Shown: in pieces, positions 50,045 through 58,976 of the stretch
Layout: the number at the start of each line of letters is the position of its first letter
How positions within the stretch are numbered: the stretch's first letter is position 1
Assembly: GCF_049650445.1 (NCBI RefSeq)
Contig: NZ_JBASAD010000017.1
Location: 62,001-126,000, forward strand
Length of the DNA: 64,000 nt
From: Castellaniella sp049650445
Lineage (GTDB): Bacteria > Pseudomonadota > Gammaproteobacteria > Burkholderiales > Burkholderiaceae_B
Direction: 5' to 3'
Program-made: the position numbers and the translations under genes
Notes under the pieces: generated by a model
Told to the model about the DNA's origin: nothing
The model's input: the letters and a program-made list of their open reading frames with translations, nothing else
The model's database searches: none

Positions 50045-51145
50045 TTACGCTGCCTGTTGCTCGAGCGCATGGATTTCCTTGCGCAGATGTTTCAGAGCGG
50101 GCGTCACGATGGCGACGAACAGGGCTTCGCGCAGGCGGCGCTGGGCGGGGTGGCTCATCAGATAACCGGCGGCGCCTGCATGCAGCGCGGCCGATTGTGT
50201 GGCTCGCAGGCTGAGTTCGGACGCCCGGGCGCGAGCACGCAGGATGTCCAGCAACAGCGCGTCTAGCCCCTGGCGAGCCAGGCGTACGGTTTCCGCCTGC
50301 AGCGCCTGCAGGTCCTGTTCCAATGACTCGTCCTGGTCGTCCAGGAAGGTGTTGACGTGGCTCAGGCGCTGGTTGCTTGCGCGGATGGTCTCCAGGCTGG
50401 CTTGCGTCAGTCCCAGGCCCATGCCGATCTGCATCAGCAGGAAACCAGGCTTGATGCGGCTGATGTAGTCTTCGAAGGCCGAAGGTTCGGCCAGTACGTC
50501 TTCCGCTGGAATCCAGGCGTTTTTCAGGTGAACGCCGTAGGTGCCGGTGCCTTCCATGCCGGCGAAGGCCGGGCAGGGGCGCAACGTCAGCGCGTCCGAG
50601 CCCGGCGGGATGGCGAACATGATGTAGCCGCCTTCTTCCACGGCTGCGGCGGCAATCAGCAGATGGCCGGACCCCAGGTTCGAAACCCAGGGCAGGGCAC
50701 CGCTCACGCGGTAGCCGGCGTCCTCGCGCCGTGCGCGCAGATTGATGCGTTCGATGCCGGCCAGATGCTTGACGCAGTTGGACATGCCGGTGCCGGCCAG
50801 GATTTCTCCTCGGGCGATGGGGGCCAGATAGCGTGCGCGTGCAGTGGCGTTGTCCGTCTGCTGCAGATACCAGGCGCAGGCCGACTGGCACCAGGCCAGG
50901 AAGGCGGTGGAGCCGCAGACGCGTCCGACCCGGGCGATGACGTCGATCTGGGCCGCGAGATCCAGCCCCAGGCCGCCCGATTCGGCAGGCAGGGCGGCGC
51001 CGAAGCCGCTCAGGCTGCCCAGCGCACGCATGAAGTCGCCTGGATACTGGCCCTGGTCGATGGCGTTCGCCAGGGGCGCGAGGGATTCTTGGATCAGGGC
51101 GTCGATGCCATCACCGTGAACGGCGGGCAGCAGATCGGTGGACAT
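50045..51145 (-). CDS. Acyl-CoA dehydrogenase-like flavoprotein
   Basis: This 366-residue protein resembles the acyl-CoA dehydrogenase superfamily: an N-terminal helical domain, G-F-G-A-A-L-P-A-E-S-G-G-L-G-L-D and a C-terminal helical domain. It lacks the clear catalytic-glutamate context of beta-oxidation enzymes. Its operon with a CMD protein and a sulfonate-type ABC importer suggests a monooxygenase- or desulfonation-like role, as seen in SfnB/DszC-type enzymes, but that is inference. The start at 51145 has GGAGAT upstream. The open frame to 51475 is a shadow of the CMD gene. Confidence 0.78.
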   Translation of the reverse strand: MSTDLLPAVHGDGIDALIQESLAPLANAIDQGQYPGDFMRALGSLSGFGAALPAESGGLGLDLAAQIDVIARVGRVCGSTAFLAWCQSACAWYLQQTDNATARARYLAPIARGEILAGTGMSNCVKHLAGIERINLRARREDAGYRVSGALPWVSNLGSGHLLIAAAAVEEGGYIMFAIPPGSDALTLRPCPAFAGMEGTGTYGVHLKNAWIPAEDVLAEPSAFEDYISRIKPGFLLMQIGMGLGLTQASLETIRASNQRLSHVNTFLDDQDESLEQDLQALQAETVRLARQGLDALLLDILRARARASELSLRATQSAALHAGAAGYLMSHPAQRRLREALFVAIVTPALKHLRKEIHALEQQAA

Positions 51146-51159
51146 GCGGATCTCCAGGA

Positions 51160-51702
51160 TCAGGCGTAGGCCTGCAATTCCGGGTTGATGGGGGTGCGGG
51201 CCAGGTTGTTGGCGTAGTTGCACAGCGTGGCCAGACTCACGCCCAGTACCACGTCCAGCGCTTGAGCGTCGCTGTAGCCGGCCGCGCGCAGGCTGGTCAG
51301 GGCCTCGTCGGGCACCTGGCCGCGATGTTCCAGGACCTGCAGGGTGAATTGCGCCAGGGCGTTCAGTCTGGGATCGGCCAGGGCCTGGGTGCCGCGCAAG
51401 GCCTCGACGAGTTCCTGGGGCAGTTGCAGCTTCTTGTAGGCAAGCTTGGTGTGGCCGGCGACGCAGAAGCCGCAACCGTTGTAGGTGGCGGCGGTGATCT
51501 GCACGACTTCGCGTTCGGTGGGGGTAAGGCTGTTGCGGCCGTTGATGGCGCCGACGACCTGGTAGGTTTCCAGAGCCGTGGGTGCGTTGGCCAGGACGCC
51601 CAGCAGGTTGGGCAGGAAGCCGTTGGCCTGAGCAGCGGCCCGCAGGCGGTCCTGGGCTTCGGTAGGAGCGGATTCGACGGATTGGATGGGGAGGCGGCTC
51701 AT
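51160..51702 (-). CDS. Carboxymuconolactone decarboxylase/AhpD-family protein
   Basis: This 180-residue protein contains the AhpD-like redox site C77-G-F-C80 with downstream His84 (N-G-C-G-F-C-V-A-G-H-T-K). That suggests peroxidase or disulfide-exchange activity rather than lactone decarboxylation. It is the first gene of the leftward operon with the flavoprotein and ABC importer. The upstream region of about 90 bp holds short A/T-rich TATA-like motifs but no clear consensus promoter was chosen. Confidence 0.88.
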   Translation of the reverse strand: MSRLPIQSVESAPTEAQDRLRAAAQANGFLPNLLGVLANAPTALETYQVVGAINGRNSLTPTEREVVQITAATYNGCGFCVAGHTKLAYKKLQLPQELVEALRGTQALADPRLNALAQFTLQVLEHRGQVPDEALTSLRAAGYSDAQALDVVLGVSLATLCNYANNLARTPINPELQAYA

Positions 51703-51789
51703 GGTGCAGATCTTCTGAACGGGAGGTTATAAGACCTGCCCATTCTAAGGATCGCCATCCTCATACCGAACGAATATAAGAGTATTAAA

Positions 51790-53730
51790 TTATTCAGCCT
51801 TGGAATATGAAGCTTCCAGCGCTTCGATCTCCGTCTGGATTTCCAGCCAGTCTTCCTCGTGGGTCTGCAAGGCTTTGCTCAGCTCACCATGTTCGGCCAT
51901 CAGGCCGGGGCGGGTGTCCTTGTGGGCGTCGGTGTAGAAGTCCGGGTCAGCCATCAGCGTATCCAGTTCCTTCAAGCGGGCCTGGGCCTTGGCCATGGCG
52001 TCTTCGATCTTTTTCAGACGCGTCTCCAGCGGCTTGCGGTGAGCGGCCAGTTCCTGGCGCGCCTGGGCCTGCTCGCGGCGCTGGGTCTTGCGGTCCTGGC
52101 CCGGGGCCGGACCGCTCGCCGCGCGTGCGGTCTGGTTGCGCTGCGCCTGGCGTTGCTGCAGCCAGTCGCGGTAATCCTCCAGGTCGCCGTCAAAGGGCTG
52201 GACCCGGCCGTCGGCGACGATCCAGAAGCTGTCCACGGTGGTGCGCAGCAGGTGCCGGTCGTGGGAGACCAGCAGCACGCTGCCGGGGAATTCCGCCAGT
52301 GCCCGTGCCAGGGCTTCGCGGGTGTCCACGTCCAGGTGGTTGCTGGGCTCGTCGAGCAGCAGCAGATTGGGTTTGCGCCAGACGATCAGGGCCAGGGCCA
52401 GACGGGCCTTCTCGCCGCCGGAAAAGGGCGCCACCGGCTGGCTCACCATGTCGCCGCCAAAGCCGAAGCCGCCCAGCATATTGCGCAGTTCCTGTTCGCG
52501 CGTGTCGGGGGCGATGCGCACGAAGTGCTGCAGCGGGCTCAGTTCCGGGTCCAGCACGTCCAGTTGCTGCTGGGCAAAGTAGCCGATCTCCAGGCCTTTG
52601 GCCGGCCGGTAGCCGCCTGCCAGAGGATGCAGTTCGCGTGCCAGGGTTTTGACCAGGGTGCTCTTGCCGGCGCCGTTGACGCCCAGGATGCCGATGCGGC
52701 TGCCGCCGCGCACCATCAGACTTACATCTTCCAGGATGGTGCGCGCGGTGCCGGTGCCGCCTGCCGGGTAGCCCAGGACGGCGTCTTCCAGGGTCAGCAG
52801 CACGTCGGGCGTCTGCACGGGTTCGGGCAGGCGGATGTCGATGCCTGATTCCGCGGTCAGAGGCGCCAGGGTCTGCATGCGCGCCAGGGCCTTGACCCGG
52901 CTTTGCGCCTGCTTGGCCTTGCTGGCCTTGGCCTTGAAGCGGTCGATGAAGGACTGCAGGTGGGCCGCCTCGCGCGACTGGCGTTCGATGGTCAGGCGGT
53001 TCTGGCGCAGGCGCTCGGCGCGCTGTTCCAGAAAGGATTCATAGCTGCCTTTGTAGCGCACCAGCGACTGTTGTTCGAAATGCAGGATGACGCGCGCGAC
53101 CGCATCCAGGAATTCGGTGTCGTGAGAAATCAGCAGCACCGTGCCCGGATAGCCTGCCAGCCAGCGCTCCAGCCACAGCATGGCGTCCAGGTCCAGGTGG
53201 TTGGTGGGCTCGTCCAGCAGCAGCAAGTCGGACGGCGCCATCAGCGCGCGCGCCAGGGCGATCCGCATCTGCCAGCCGCCGGAAAAACTGGCGACCGGGC
53301 GCGCCCATTCGTCGGGGGCGAAACCCAGGCCGGCCAGAAGCTGTTCGGCGCGCGAGGGCGCGCTCCAGGCTTCGGCATCGACCAGGGCGGATTCCAGTTC
53401 GGCGATCGCCTGACCCTGTTCCGGGTCCAGCGCGGCGCGGCGCGCCTGCAGTTCGCGCAGGTGGCGGTCGCCGTCGATGACGAACTCGCGCGCCGGGCGG
53501 TCGGTGTCGTGCAGAATCTGCTCGACGCTGGCCAGTCGCCAGGACGCGGGCATGTCCAGCGTGCCGGCGTCGGGGTCGATCTGCCCCTGCAACAGAGAGA
53601 ACAGCGAGGACTTGCCCGCGCCGTTCTTGCCGACGAAACCGACGCGCTCGCCGGGGTGGACGACGAATTCGGCGTCGTCCAGCAGGACCTTGACGCCGCG
53701 CCGCAGGGTCAGGCCACTGGCGCGGATCAC
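51790..53730 (-). CDS. ABC-F family ATPase (YheS-like)
   Basis: This 646-residue soluble protein has two ABC ATPase domains and no membrane helices. The first Walker A G-K-N-G-A-G-K-S-S is at 34-42; the second is G-V-N-G-A-G-K-S-T. The signatures are S-F-S-G-G-W-Q-M-R and P-F-S-G-G-E-K-A-R. The linker with K-A-K-A-S-K-A-K-Q-A-Q-S-R-V-K and a coiled-coil C-terminus fit YheS/Uup-like ABC-F proteins that act on the ribosome. It starts with GTG 53730, overlapping the prmB stop by 4 bases. Confidence 0.93.
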   Translation of the reverse strand: MIRASGLTLRRGVKVLLDDAEFVVHPGERVGFVGKNGAGKSSLFSLLQGQIDPDAGTLDMPASWRLASVEQILHDTDRPAREFVIDGDRHLRELQARRAALDPEQGQAIAELESALVDAEAWSAPSRAEQLLAGLGFAPDEWARPVASFSGGWQMRIALARALMAPSDLLLLDEPTNHLDLDAMLWLERWLAGYPGTVLLISHDTEFLDAVARVILHFEQQSLVRYKGSYESFLEQRAERLRQNRLTIERQSREAAHLQSFIDRFKAKASKAKQAQSRVKALARMQTLAPLTAESGIDIRLPEPVQTPDVLLTLEDAVLGYPAGGTGTARTILEDVSLMVRGGSRIGILGVNGAGKSTLVKTLARELHPLAGGYRPAKGLEIGYFAQQQLDVLDPELSPLQHFVRIAPDTREQELRNMLGGFGFGGDMVSQPVAPFSGGEKARLALALIVWRKPNLLLLDEPSNHLDVDTREALARALAEFPGSVLLVSHDRHLLRTTVDSFWIVADGRVQPFDGDLEDYRDWLQQRQAQRNQTARAASGPAPGQDRKTQRREQAQARQELAAHRKPLETRLKKIEDAMAKAQARLKELDTLMADPDFYTDAHKDTRPGLMAEHGELSKALQTHEEDWLEIQTEIEALEASYSKAE

Positions 53731-54623
53731 GAGGCGAGCTGCGCGCGGCGCAGCAGCAGGATCTGGTCGGTGGTGGCGTCGGTGTCCAGCCAGATGGGTT
53801 CCAGTCCGGGGAAGGCGGCCTCGAAGTGCGCCCGCTCGTGGCCGATTTCCAGCACCAGCAGGCCCTCGAGCGCCATGAGCGCGGGCGCATCGGCCAGAAT
53901 GCGGCGCACCAGGTCCATGCCGTCGTTGCCGCCGGCCAGCGCCAGCCGGGGTTCGTGCTTGTATTCGGGCGGCAGCGCCCTCATCGACTGTTCATTGACG
54001 TACGGAGGATTGCAGACGATCAGGTCGTAGCGGCGGTCTGGCGGCACCTTGGACAGCAGATCGCTGCGCAGCGCCTGGACGCGATCCCGCAGGCCGTGCA
54101 GGTCGATGTTCGACTGTGCGACGGCCAGGGCGTCGGCGGACACATCCACCGCGTCCACGGCGGCGTTGCCGAAGGTGTGGGCCGCCAGAATCGCCAGGCA
54201 GCCCGAGCCGGTGCACAGGTCCAGCACCTGTTCGACTGCGTCCGGGTCGTCGATCCAGGGGGCCAGGCCCTCAGCCAGCAGTTCCGAGATCGGCGAGCGC
54301 GGCACGATCACCCGCTCGTCCACCAGAAAGCGTTCACCCTGCAGCCAGGCTTCGCCCGTCAGGTAGGCGGCGGGCTTGCGGGTATTGATGCGTTCGTGGA
54401 TCAGGTCGACACAGCGTTGCCGCTCGCGTTCCAGCAGGCGCGCGTCCAGAAAGGGGTCGAGCGTGTCGGGCGGCAGATGCAGACCGTGCAGCAGCAGGTA
54501 GACCGCCTCGTCCCAGGCATTGTCGCTGCCGTGGCCGAAGACCAGGTCGGCGGCGTGAAAGCGGCTGATGGACCAGCGCAGCAGGTCACGCAGGGTCAGG
54601 AGTTCGGTGTGGGGAGAGGGCAT
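53727..54623 (-). CDS. prmB: 50S ribosomal protein L3 glutamine methyltransferase
   Basis: This 298-residue SAM-dependent methyltransferase has the N-P-P-Y motif at 205-208 and the SAM loop V-L-D-L-C-T-G-S-G-C-L-A-I. The N-terminal domain (L-R-D-L-L-R-W-S-I-S-R-F) is that of PrmB, which modifies L3 at a glutamine. The ATG at 54623 is preferred to the upstream TTG at 54632. It precedes the ABC-F gene in the leftward operon and follows dapE by about 50 bp. Confidence 0.93.
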   Translation of the reverse strand: MPSPHTELLTLRDLLRWSISRFHAADLVFGHGSDNAWDEAVYLLLHGLHLPPDTLDPFLDARLLERERQRCVDLIHERINTRKPAAYLTGEAWLQGERFLVDERVIVPRSPISELLAEGLAPWIDDPDAVEQVLDLCTGSGCLAILAAHTFGNAAVDAVDVSADALAVAQSNIDLHGLRDRVQALRSDLLSKVPPDRRYDLIVCNPPYVNEQSMRALPPEYKHEPRLALAGGNDGMDLVRRILADAPALMALEGLLVLEIGHERAHFEAAFPGLEPIWLDTDATTDQILLLRRAQLAS

Positions 54624-54675
54624 GGTGTGCAAGAGATGTGTTCGGCCGTGCCGGTCCGGCGGACAGGCGTGGTGG

Positions 54676-55809
54676 TCAGGCCAGCAGCTTTTCCAGCGTG
54701 CGGCGGTAAATGTTTTTCAGCGGTGCCAGGCTGTCCAGGGGAATGTGTTCGCCTGTCTGGTGGATCGTCTGATTCAGCGGGCCGAATTCGACGACTTGCG
54801 GGCAGATTCGGGCGATGAAGCGTCCGTCCGAGGTGCCGCCGGTCGTGGACAGTTCCGCCTGGACGCCGGTTTCTTCGGCGATGGCGGCCTGCAAAGCCGC
54901 GCACAGTGTACCCCGGGGGGTCAGAAAGGGCAGGCCGCTGATCGTCCAGGCAATGTCGTAGTCCAGGCCATGGCGGTCCAGCAGGGCCGTCACGCGGGCC
55001 TGCAGCACGTCCGGCGTGCTGGCGGTCGAGAAGCGGAAATTGCAGTCGATCGTCGCGGTGCCGGGGATGACGTTGCCCGCCCCGGTGCCCGCATGCAGGT
55101 TCGAGACCTGGAACGTGGTGGGCGGAAAGTATTCATTGCCCTCGTCCCAGCGGGTCGCGGCCAGTTCGGCCAGGGCGGGCGCCAGTTCGTGGATCGGGTT
55201 GCGGGCCAGGTGCGGGTAGGCCACGTGACCCTGGACGCCACGTACCGTGATCCGGGCCGACATCGAGCCCCGGCGGCCGTTCTTGATCGTGTCGCCCAGC
55301 GCTTTCACCGAGGTCGGTTCGCCGACGATGCAGTAATCGGGCCGTTCATGGCGTGCTTCCAGGGTGCGGCAGACGTGGACCGTGCCCTCGGTCGCCGGGC
55401 CTTCCTCGTCAGAGGTGATCAGCAGGGCGATCGAGCCCGGATGATCGGGATGAGCGGCGATGAATTCTTCGGCCGCGACCACGAAGGCCGCGATCGAGGT
55501 CTTCATGTCGGCGGCGCCCCGGCCCACCAGCAGGCCGCCGGTTTCCGTGGGAACGAAGGGGGGACTGGGCCATTCGGTCTCCGGCCCGGTGGGGACGACG
55601 TCCGTGTGGCCTGCGAACACCAGCAGCGGGGCCGCCGTGCCGCGCCGCGCCCAGAGATTGCTCACCGGCCCGCTGGGCAGCGACTCGCAGACGAAGCCCA
55701 GCGGCCGCAGGCGCTCGGCGATCAGTTCCTGGCAGCCCGCGTCGTCCGGCGTGACGGAGGGGCGGGTGATCAGTGCGCAGGCCAGTGCGCGGACGTCGGC
55801 GTCTGCCAT
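54676..55809 (-). CDS. dapE: Succinyl-diaminopimelate desuccinylase
   Basis: This 377-residue M20-type metallohydrolase is in the lysine/diaminopimelate pathway. The metal ligands are seen at His68 and Asp70 (F-A-G-H-T-D-V-V-P-T-G), Asp101 (R-G-A-A-D-M-K), Glu135/136 (S-D-E-E-G-P-A) and the late G-E-H-I. The start at 55809 follows dapD by 32 bp. The frame runs through dapD as a shadow. The two adjacent dap genes work on consecutive parts of the pathway (DapD, then after the aminotransferase, DapE). Confidence 0.96.
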   Translation of the reverse strand: MADADVRALACALITRPSVTPDDAGCQELIAERLRPLGFVCESLPSGPVSNLWARRGTAAPLLVFAGHTDVVPTGPETEWPSPPFVPTETGGLLVGRGAADMKTSIAAFVVAAEEFIAAHPDHPGSIALLITSDEEGPATEGTVHVCRTLEARHERPDYCIVGEPTSVKALGDTIKNGRRGSMSARITVRGVQGHVAYPHLARNPIHELAPALAELAATRWDEGNEYFPPTTFQVSNLHAGTGAGNVIPGTATIDCNFRFSTASTPDVLQARVTALLDRHGLDYDIAWTISGLPFLTPRGTLCAALQAAIAEETGVQAELSTTGGTSDGRFIARICPQVVEFGPLNQTIHQTGEHIPLDSLAPLKNIYRRTLEKLLA

Positions 55810-55841
55810 GGTGCGCGGTTCCTTGAGTGGGTGGCCGGGCC

Positions 55842-56663
55842 TCAGGCCCGGAGCAGATCGTTGATGCTGGTCTTGGCGCGGGTCTTCGCATCCACCCGCT
55901 TGACGATCACCGCGCAGGCCAGGCTGTGGCTGCCGTCGGCGGCGGGCAGGGCGCCCGGCACCACTACGGAGCCCGCCGGTACGCGGCCATAGTGGATCTC
56001 GCCGGTGGCACGGTCGTAGATGCGCGTGCTCTGGGAAATGAAGACGCCCATGGCCAGCACGGAGTTTTCTTCGACGATGACGCCCTCGACGACTTCGGAG
56101 CGCGCGCCGATGAAGCAGTTGTCCTCGATGATGGTGGGGCCGGCCTGCAGCGGTTCCAGTACCCCGCCGATGCCCACGCCGCCCGACAAGTGGACGTGGC
56201 GGCCGATCTGCGCGCACGAACCCACTGTCGCCCAGGTGTCCACCATCGTGCCTTCGCCCACGCGCGCACCAATGTTGACGTAGGAGGGCAGCAGCACCGC
56301 GTCGGGCGCGATGTACGCGCCGCGCCGCACCGTGGCGGTCGGCACCACGCGAAAGCCGCCGCGCTGGAAGTCGTCCGGGCCGTAATCCTGGAATTTCAGC
56401 GGCACCTTGTCGTAATACAGCTGGGGCGCCTGGCCCATGACGCGGTTGTCCGCCAGACGGAAAGACAGCAGTACGGCTTTTTTGATCCACTGATGGACTT
56501 GCCATTGGCCGTCGATTTTTTCCGCGACGCGCAGCGTGCCGTCGTCCAGGCCGGCGATGACTTGATCAACGGCCAGGCGCAGGGCGTCCGGCGCCTGGCC
56601 GGGATTCAGGGCCGCGCGGTCTTCCCAGGCGGTGTCGATGAGGCTCTGGAGGGTGGAGTGCAT
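55842..56663 (-). CDS. dapD: Tetrahydrodipicolinate N-succinyltransferase
   Basis: This 273-residue left-handed beta-helix enzyme adds succinyl groups to tetrahydrodipicolinate in lysine and peptidoglycan synthesis. Hexapeptide repeats run from residue ~105 (A-Y-I-A-P-D-A-V-L-L-P-S-Y-V-N-I-G-A). The family landmark W-A-T-V-G-S-C-A-Q-I-G is present, and the N-terminal helical domain has R-V-A-E-K. It is the first gene of the leftward dapD-dapE-prmB-ABC-F run and is divergent from the LysE-type exporter, with 211 bp between. Confidence 0.97.
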   Translation of the reverse strand: MHSTLQSLIDTAWEDRAALNPGQAPDALRLAVDQVIAGLDDGTLRVAEKIDGQWQVHQWIKKAVLLSFRLADNRVMGQAPQLYYDKVPLKFQDYGPDDFQRGGFRVVPTATVRRGAYIAPDAVLLPSYVNIGARVGEGTMVDTWATVGSCAQIGRHVHLSGGVGIGGVLEPLQAGPTIIEDNCFIGARSEVVEGVIVEENSVLAMGVFISQSTRIYDRATGEIHYGRVPAGSVVVPGALPAADGSHSLACAVIVKRVDAKTRAKTSINDLLRA

Positions 56664-56784
56664 GATGACGGGCGAGATCCTGGATCACGGAGAAAAGCGG
56701 AATCTGGAATTTTATCAGCGCATCCCGTGCGTGTTGATGGTTCAGTGCCGAGGACCGCGTGGCGGCAGTACACTGATCCATTCT

Positions 56785-56816
56785 GAGCCGGCCTGCTCGC
56801 CCTGTGCGGCCGGCTC
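56785..56816 (+). promoter_or_regulatory. Hairpin in the leader of the LysE-type gene
   Basis: A perfect 9-bp stem gagccggcc (56785-56793) / ggccggctc (56808-56816) with a 14-base loop lies about 60 bp upstream of the exporter start. It may be a leader attenuator or terminator for the divergent spacer; no known riboswitch is recognised. Confidence 0.45.
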
Positions 56817-56874
56817 GTTGCGGATACCTGTCGTCCTGTGGGAGCGCGGGTCCGGATTCAAAGGCCACCTCATC

Positions 56875-57495
56875 ATGACATCGGCGACATTCTCGCTTTT
56901 TCTGCTGACCTTTTTTCTGGTGTCGCTCACACCGGGCATGTGCATGATGCTGTCGCTCAGCCTGGGGATGAGCGTCGGCGTGCGGCGCACCGCCTGGATG
57001 TGGGCGGGGGAACTGATCGGTGTCGGCATCGTGGCGGCGGGGTCCGTGCTGGGCGTGGCCACGGTGCTGCTGCAATATCCGCCGCTGTTCACGGCCTTCA
57101 AATGGGGCGGTGGCGCCTATCTTGTGTGGCTGGGCATCGAGATGTGGCGCTCCAGGGGGTCTTTGGCCATCCCGGAAATGGCGGATGGCGCTCGGCCCCC
57201 AGGCCGCATGCAACTGGCCATTCAGGGGCTGGTGACGGCCATCGCCAACCCCAAGGGCTGGGCCTTTTTCATCGCCTTGCTGCCGCCTTTCCTGAATTTC
57301 GACCAGCCGATGGCCCCGCAACTGAGCCTGCTGCTGGCCATCATCCTGAGCATGGAACTGTGCTGCCTGATCCTGTATGCCATGGGTGGTTCGGTCGCCC
57401 GCAGGCTGCTGGCCAGCCGCTCCAATGTGCGGCTGATGAATCGCATCTCGGGCGCCCTGATCGCCGGCATCGGCATCTGGCTGATGCTGGACTGA
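56875..57495 (+). CDS. LysE family translocator
   Basis: This 206-residue inner-membrane exporter has about six hydrophobic helices. It has the LysE-family N-terminus L-T-F-F-L-V-S-L-T-P-G-M-C-M-M-L-S-L-S-L-G and a central N-P-K-G-W-A-F-F. The family exports amino acids such as lysine, threonine or homoserine derivatives. Placement next to dapD-dapE, which are lysine-pathway genes, hints at lysine-related export, but this is inference. The ATG at 56875 is chosen from the family N-terminus; the frame opens earlier in the leader. It ends in a shared hairpin with the OMF gene. Confidence 0.88.
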   Translation: MTSATFSLFLLTFFLVSLTPGMCMMLSLSLGMSVGVRRTAWMWAGELIGVGIVAAGSVLGVATVLLQYPPLFTAFKWGGGAYLVWLGIEMWRSRGSLAIPEMADGARPPGRMQLAIQGLVTAIANPKGWAFFIALLPPFLNFDQPMAPQLSLLLAIILSMELCCLILYAMGGSVARRLLASRSNVRLMNRISGALIAGIGIWLMLD

Positions 57496-57507
57496 TTCCG
57501 GGCGTCT

Positions 57508-57554
57508 GGCGGCGGCTGGGACGATCACCCCAGGCGATCCTCCCAGCCGCCGCC
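57508..57554. terminator. 14-bp hairpin at the convergent lysE/OMF junction
   Basis: ggcggcggctggga (57508-57521) and its exact complement (57541-57554) enclose a 19-base loop. The right arm lies in the last codons of the OMF gene, whose stop is at 57525. It probably ends transcription from both sides despite lacking a T-run. Confidence 0.65.
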
Positions 57555-58976
57555 GATCGCGCGGATGAGCTGCACGGCGGCGTGTGCGCGCAGGCCGTCC
57601 AGTTGCACGACGGCACGCCGATGCCGCAGCACTTCGCGGTCGGCGTCGATGACTTCCAGATAGCTCACGGACCCGGCCTCGTATTGCGTTCTGGACAGCT
57701 CTGCCGCGCGGGCTGCGGCGGCCACGGCCGTGTCCTGCACTTCGGTCTGCTCGCCCAGCAGGCGCAGCGCAGACAGACCGTCCTCGACTTCCCCGAAGGC
57801 CTTGAGCACGCTCTGCCGGTACAGGGCCACGTCTTCTTCGTAGCGGGCGCGGGCGCGGTCCACGCCGGCCTGGCGTCGGCCCCCGTCAAAGATCGGCAAG
57901 GTCAGGGCTGTGCCAATCAACGGGCCCAGCAGAAAGCTGCGGCTCGACCAGCGCAGCAGTTCGTCCAGTTCGGAGGATTCGAAACCAAAGGAGCCGGTCA
58001 GGGCGAGCTGCGGGAACAGGGCGGCCCGGGCGGCGCCGACCCGGGCATTGGCGGCAGCCAGGGCTCTTTCGGCGGCGGCGATGTCGGGACGCCGTTCAAG
58101 CAGGGATGAAGGCAGTCCGGCTGGAATCGCCATCGCGATCCGGGTCAGCGGCTGATGCGACAGGGAGAAATCGGCGGGCGGCCGTCCCAGCAATACCGCC
58201 AGTCCGTGTTCGGCGGCGGCGCGCTGCCGCTCGACACCCAGCGCCTCGGCGCGCGCCGCCGCGAGTTCGGACCGGGCCCGCGCGACGTCGAGTTCGCTGA
58301 TGTCACCTTCCCGGAAACGGGTTTCGACCAGATCCAGACTCAGACGGCGCAGGGTGATCGTGTGTGCATACAGCAGGGCTTCGCCGTCCAGTTGCCGGAT
58401 CAGGAAATAGGCCTGCGCGACGTCGGCCTGCAGCGCCAGCAGCACAGAGTGATACAGAGCCTGGGCCCGCTGGGTGTCGGCGCCGGCGGCGTCGACCTCG
58501 GAGGCCACGCGGCCGAACAGATCGACCTCGTAGGACAGGCCGGCCTGTGCGCGCCAGAGCGTGGCCGTGCTGCCTGCGTTGGCGGGGTCCCCGGCGGCCT
58601 CGGAGGTCCGCTGGCGGTTGGCGCCCAGGCCGGCCGTCAGCTCTGGAAAGCGGTCGGCGCGCGCATTCTTTTGCATCGCGCGCGCCTGCTTCACGCGCGC
58701 GGCGGCGGCTTGCAGGTCCTGGTTCGCCTGCATGGCGTGTTCCTGCAGGGCATCCAGTGCCGGGTCCTTGAAAATGGCCCACCAGCGGCCTCGCGCCAGA
58801 TCGTCGGCCGGTTGGGCCGCCTTCCAGCGTTGCTGTTCGTCGGCGCTCAGACGGGCTTCCTTGAAGGCACCGGGTACTTCGACGGCAGGCCGCTCGTATT
58901 TGGGGGCGACGGCGCATCCGGCGAGCAGAGTGGCCAGCAGGCCCGACACGGCGGCATGAGAGAGGCGTGTGATCAT
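57525..58976 (-). CDS. RND efflux outer-membrane lipoprotein (OprM/NodT-like)
   Basis: This 483-residue TolC-family channel has a lipoprotein signal with lipobox L-A-G-C and Cys21, then A-V-A-P-K-Y-E-R-P typical of OprM-like factors. Two repeats of the TolC helical barrel follow, each with the L-x-x-A-x-A-R-V pattern (A-A-A-R-V-K-Q-A and A-A-A-N-A-R-V-G-A-A-R). It completes the RND pump with the two genes upstream, overlapping the permease by 4 bases. Confidence 0.94.
   Translation of the reverse strand: MITRLSHAAVSGLLATLLAGCAVAPKYERPAVEVPGAFKEARLSADEQQRWKAAQPADDLARGRWWAIFKDPALDALQEHAMQANQDLQAAAARVKQARAMQKNARADRFPELTAGLGANRQRTSEAAGDPANAGSTATLWRAQAGLSYEVDLFGRVASEVDAAGADTQRAQALYHSVLLALQADVAQAYFLIRQLDGEALLYAHTITLRRLSLDLVETRFREGDISELDVARARSELAAARAEALGVERQRAAAEHGLAVLLGRPPADFSLSHQPLTRIAMAIPAGLPSSLLERRPDIAAAERALAAANARVGAARAALFPQLALTGSFGFESSELDELLRWSSRSFLLGPLIGTALTLPIFDGGRRQAGVDRARARYEEDVALYRQSVLKAFGEVEDGLSALRLLGEQTEVQDTAVAAAARAAELSRTQYEAGSVSYLEVIDADREVLRHRRAVVQLDGLRAHAAVQLIRAIGGGWEDRLG

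Noticed and set aside
50045..51475. A longer form of the acyl-CoA-dehydrogenase-like protein starting at 51475
   Set aside because: The extra residues are the out-of-frame shadow of the CMD gene. ATG 51145 has a proper ribosome-binding site.
54676..56505. A 609-residue fusion of dapE with upstream sequence
   Set aside because: The upstream part is an out-of-frame reading of dapD; the dapE family start is at 55809.
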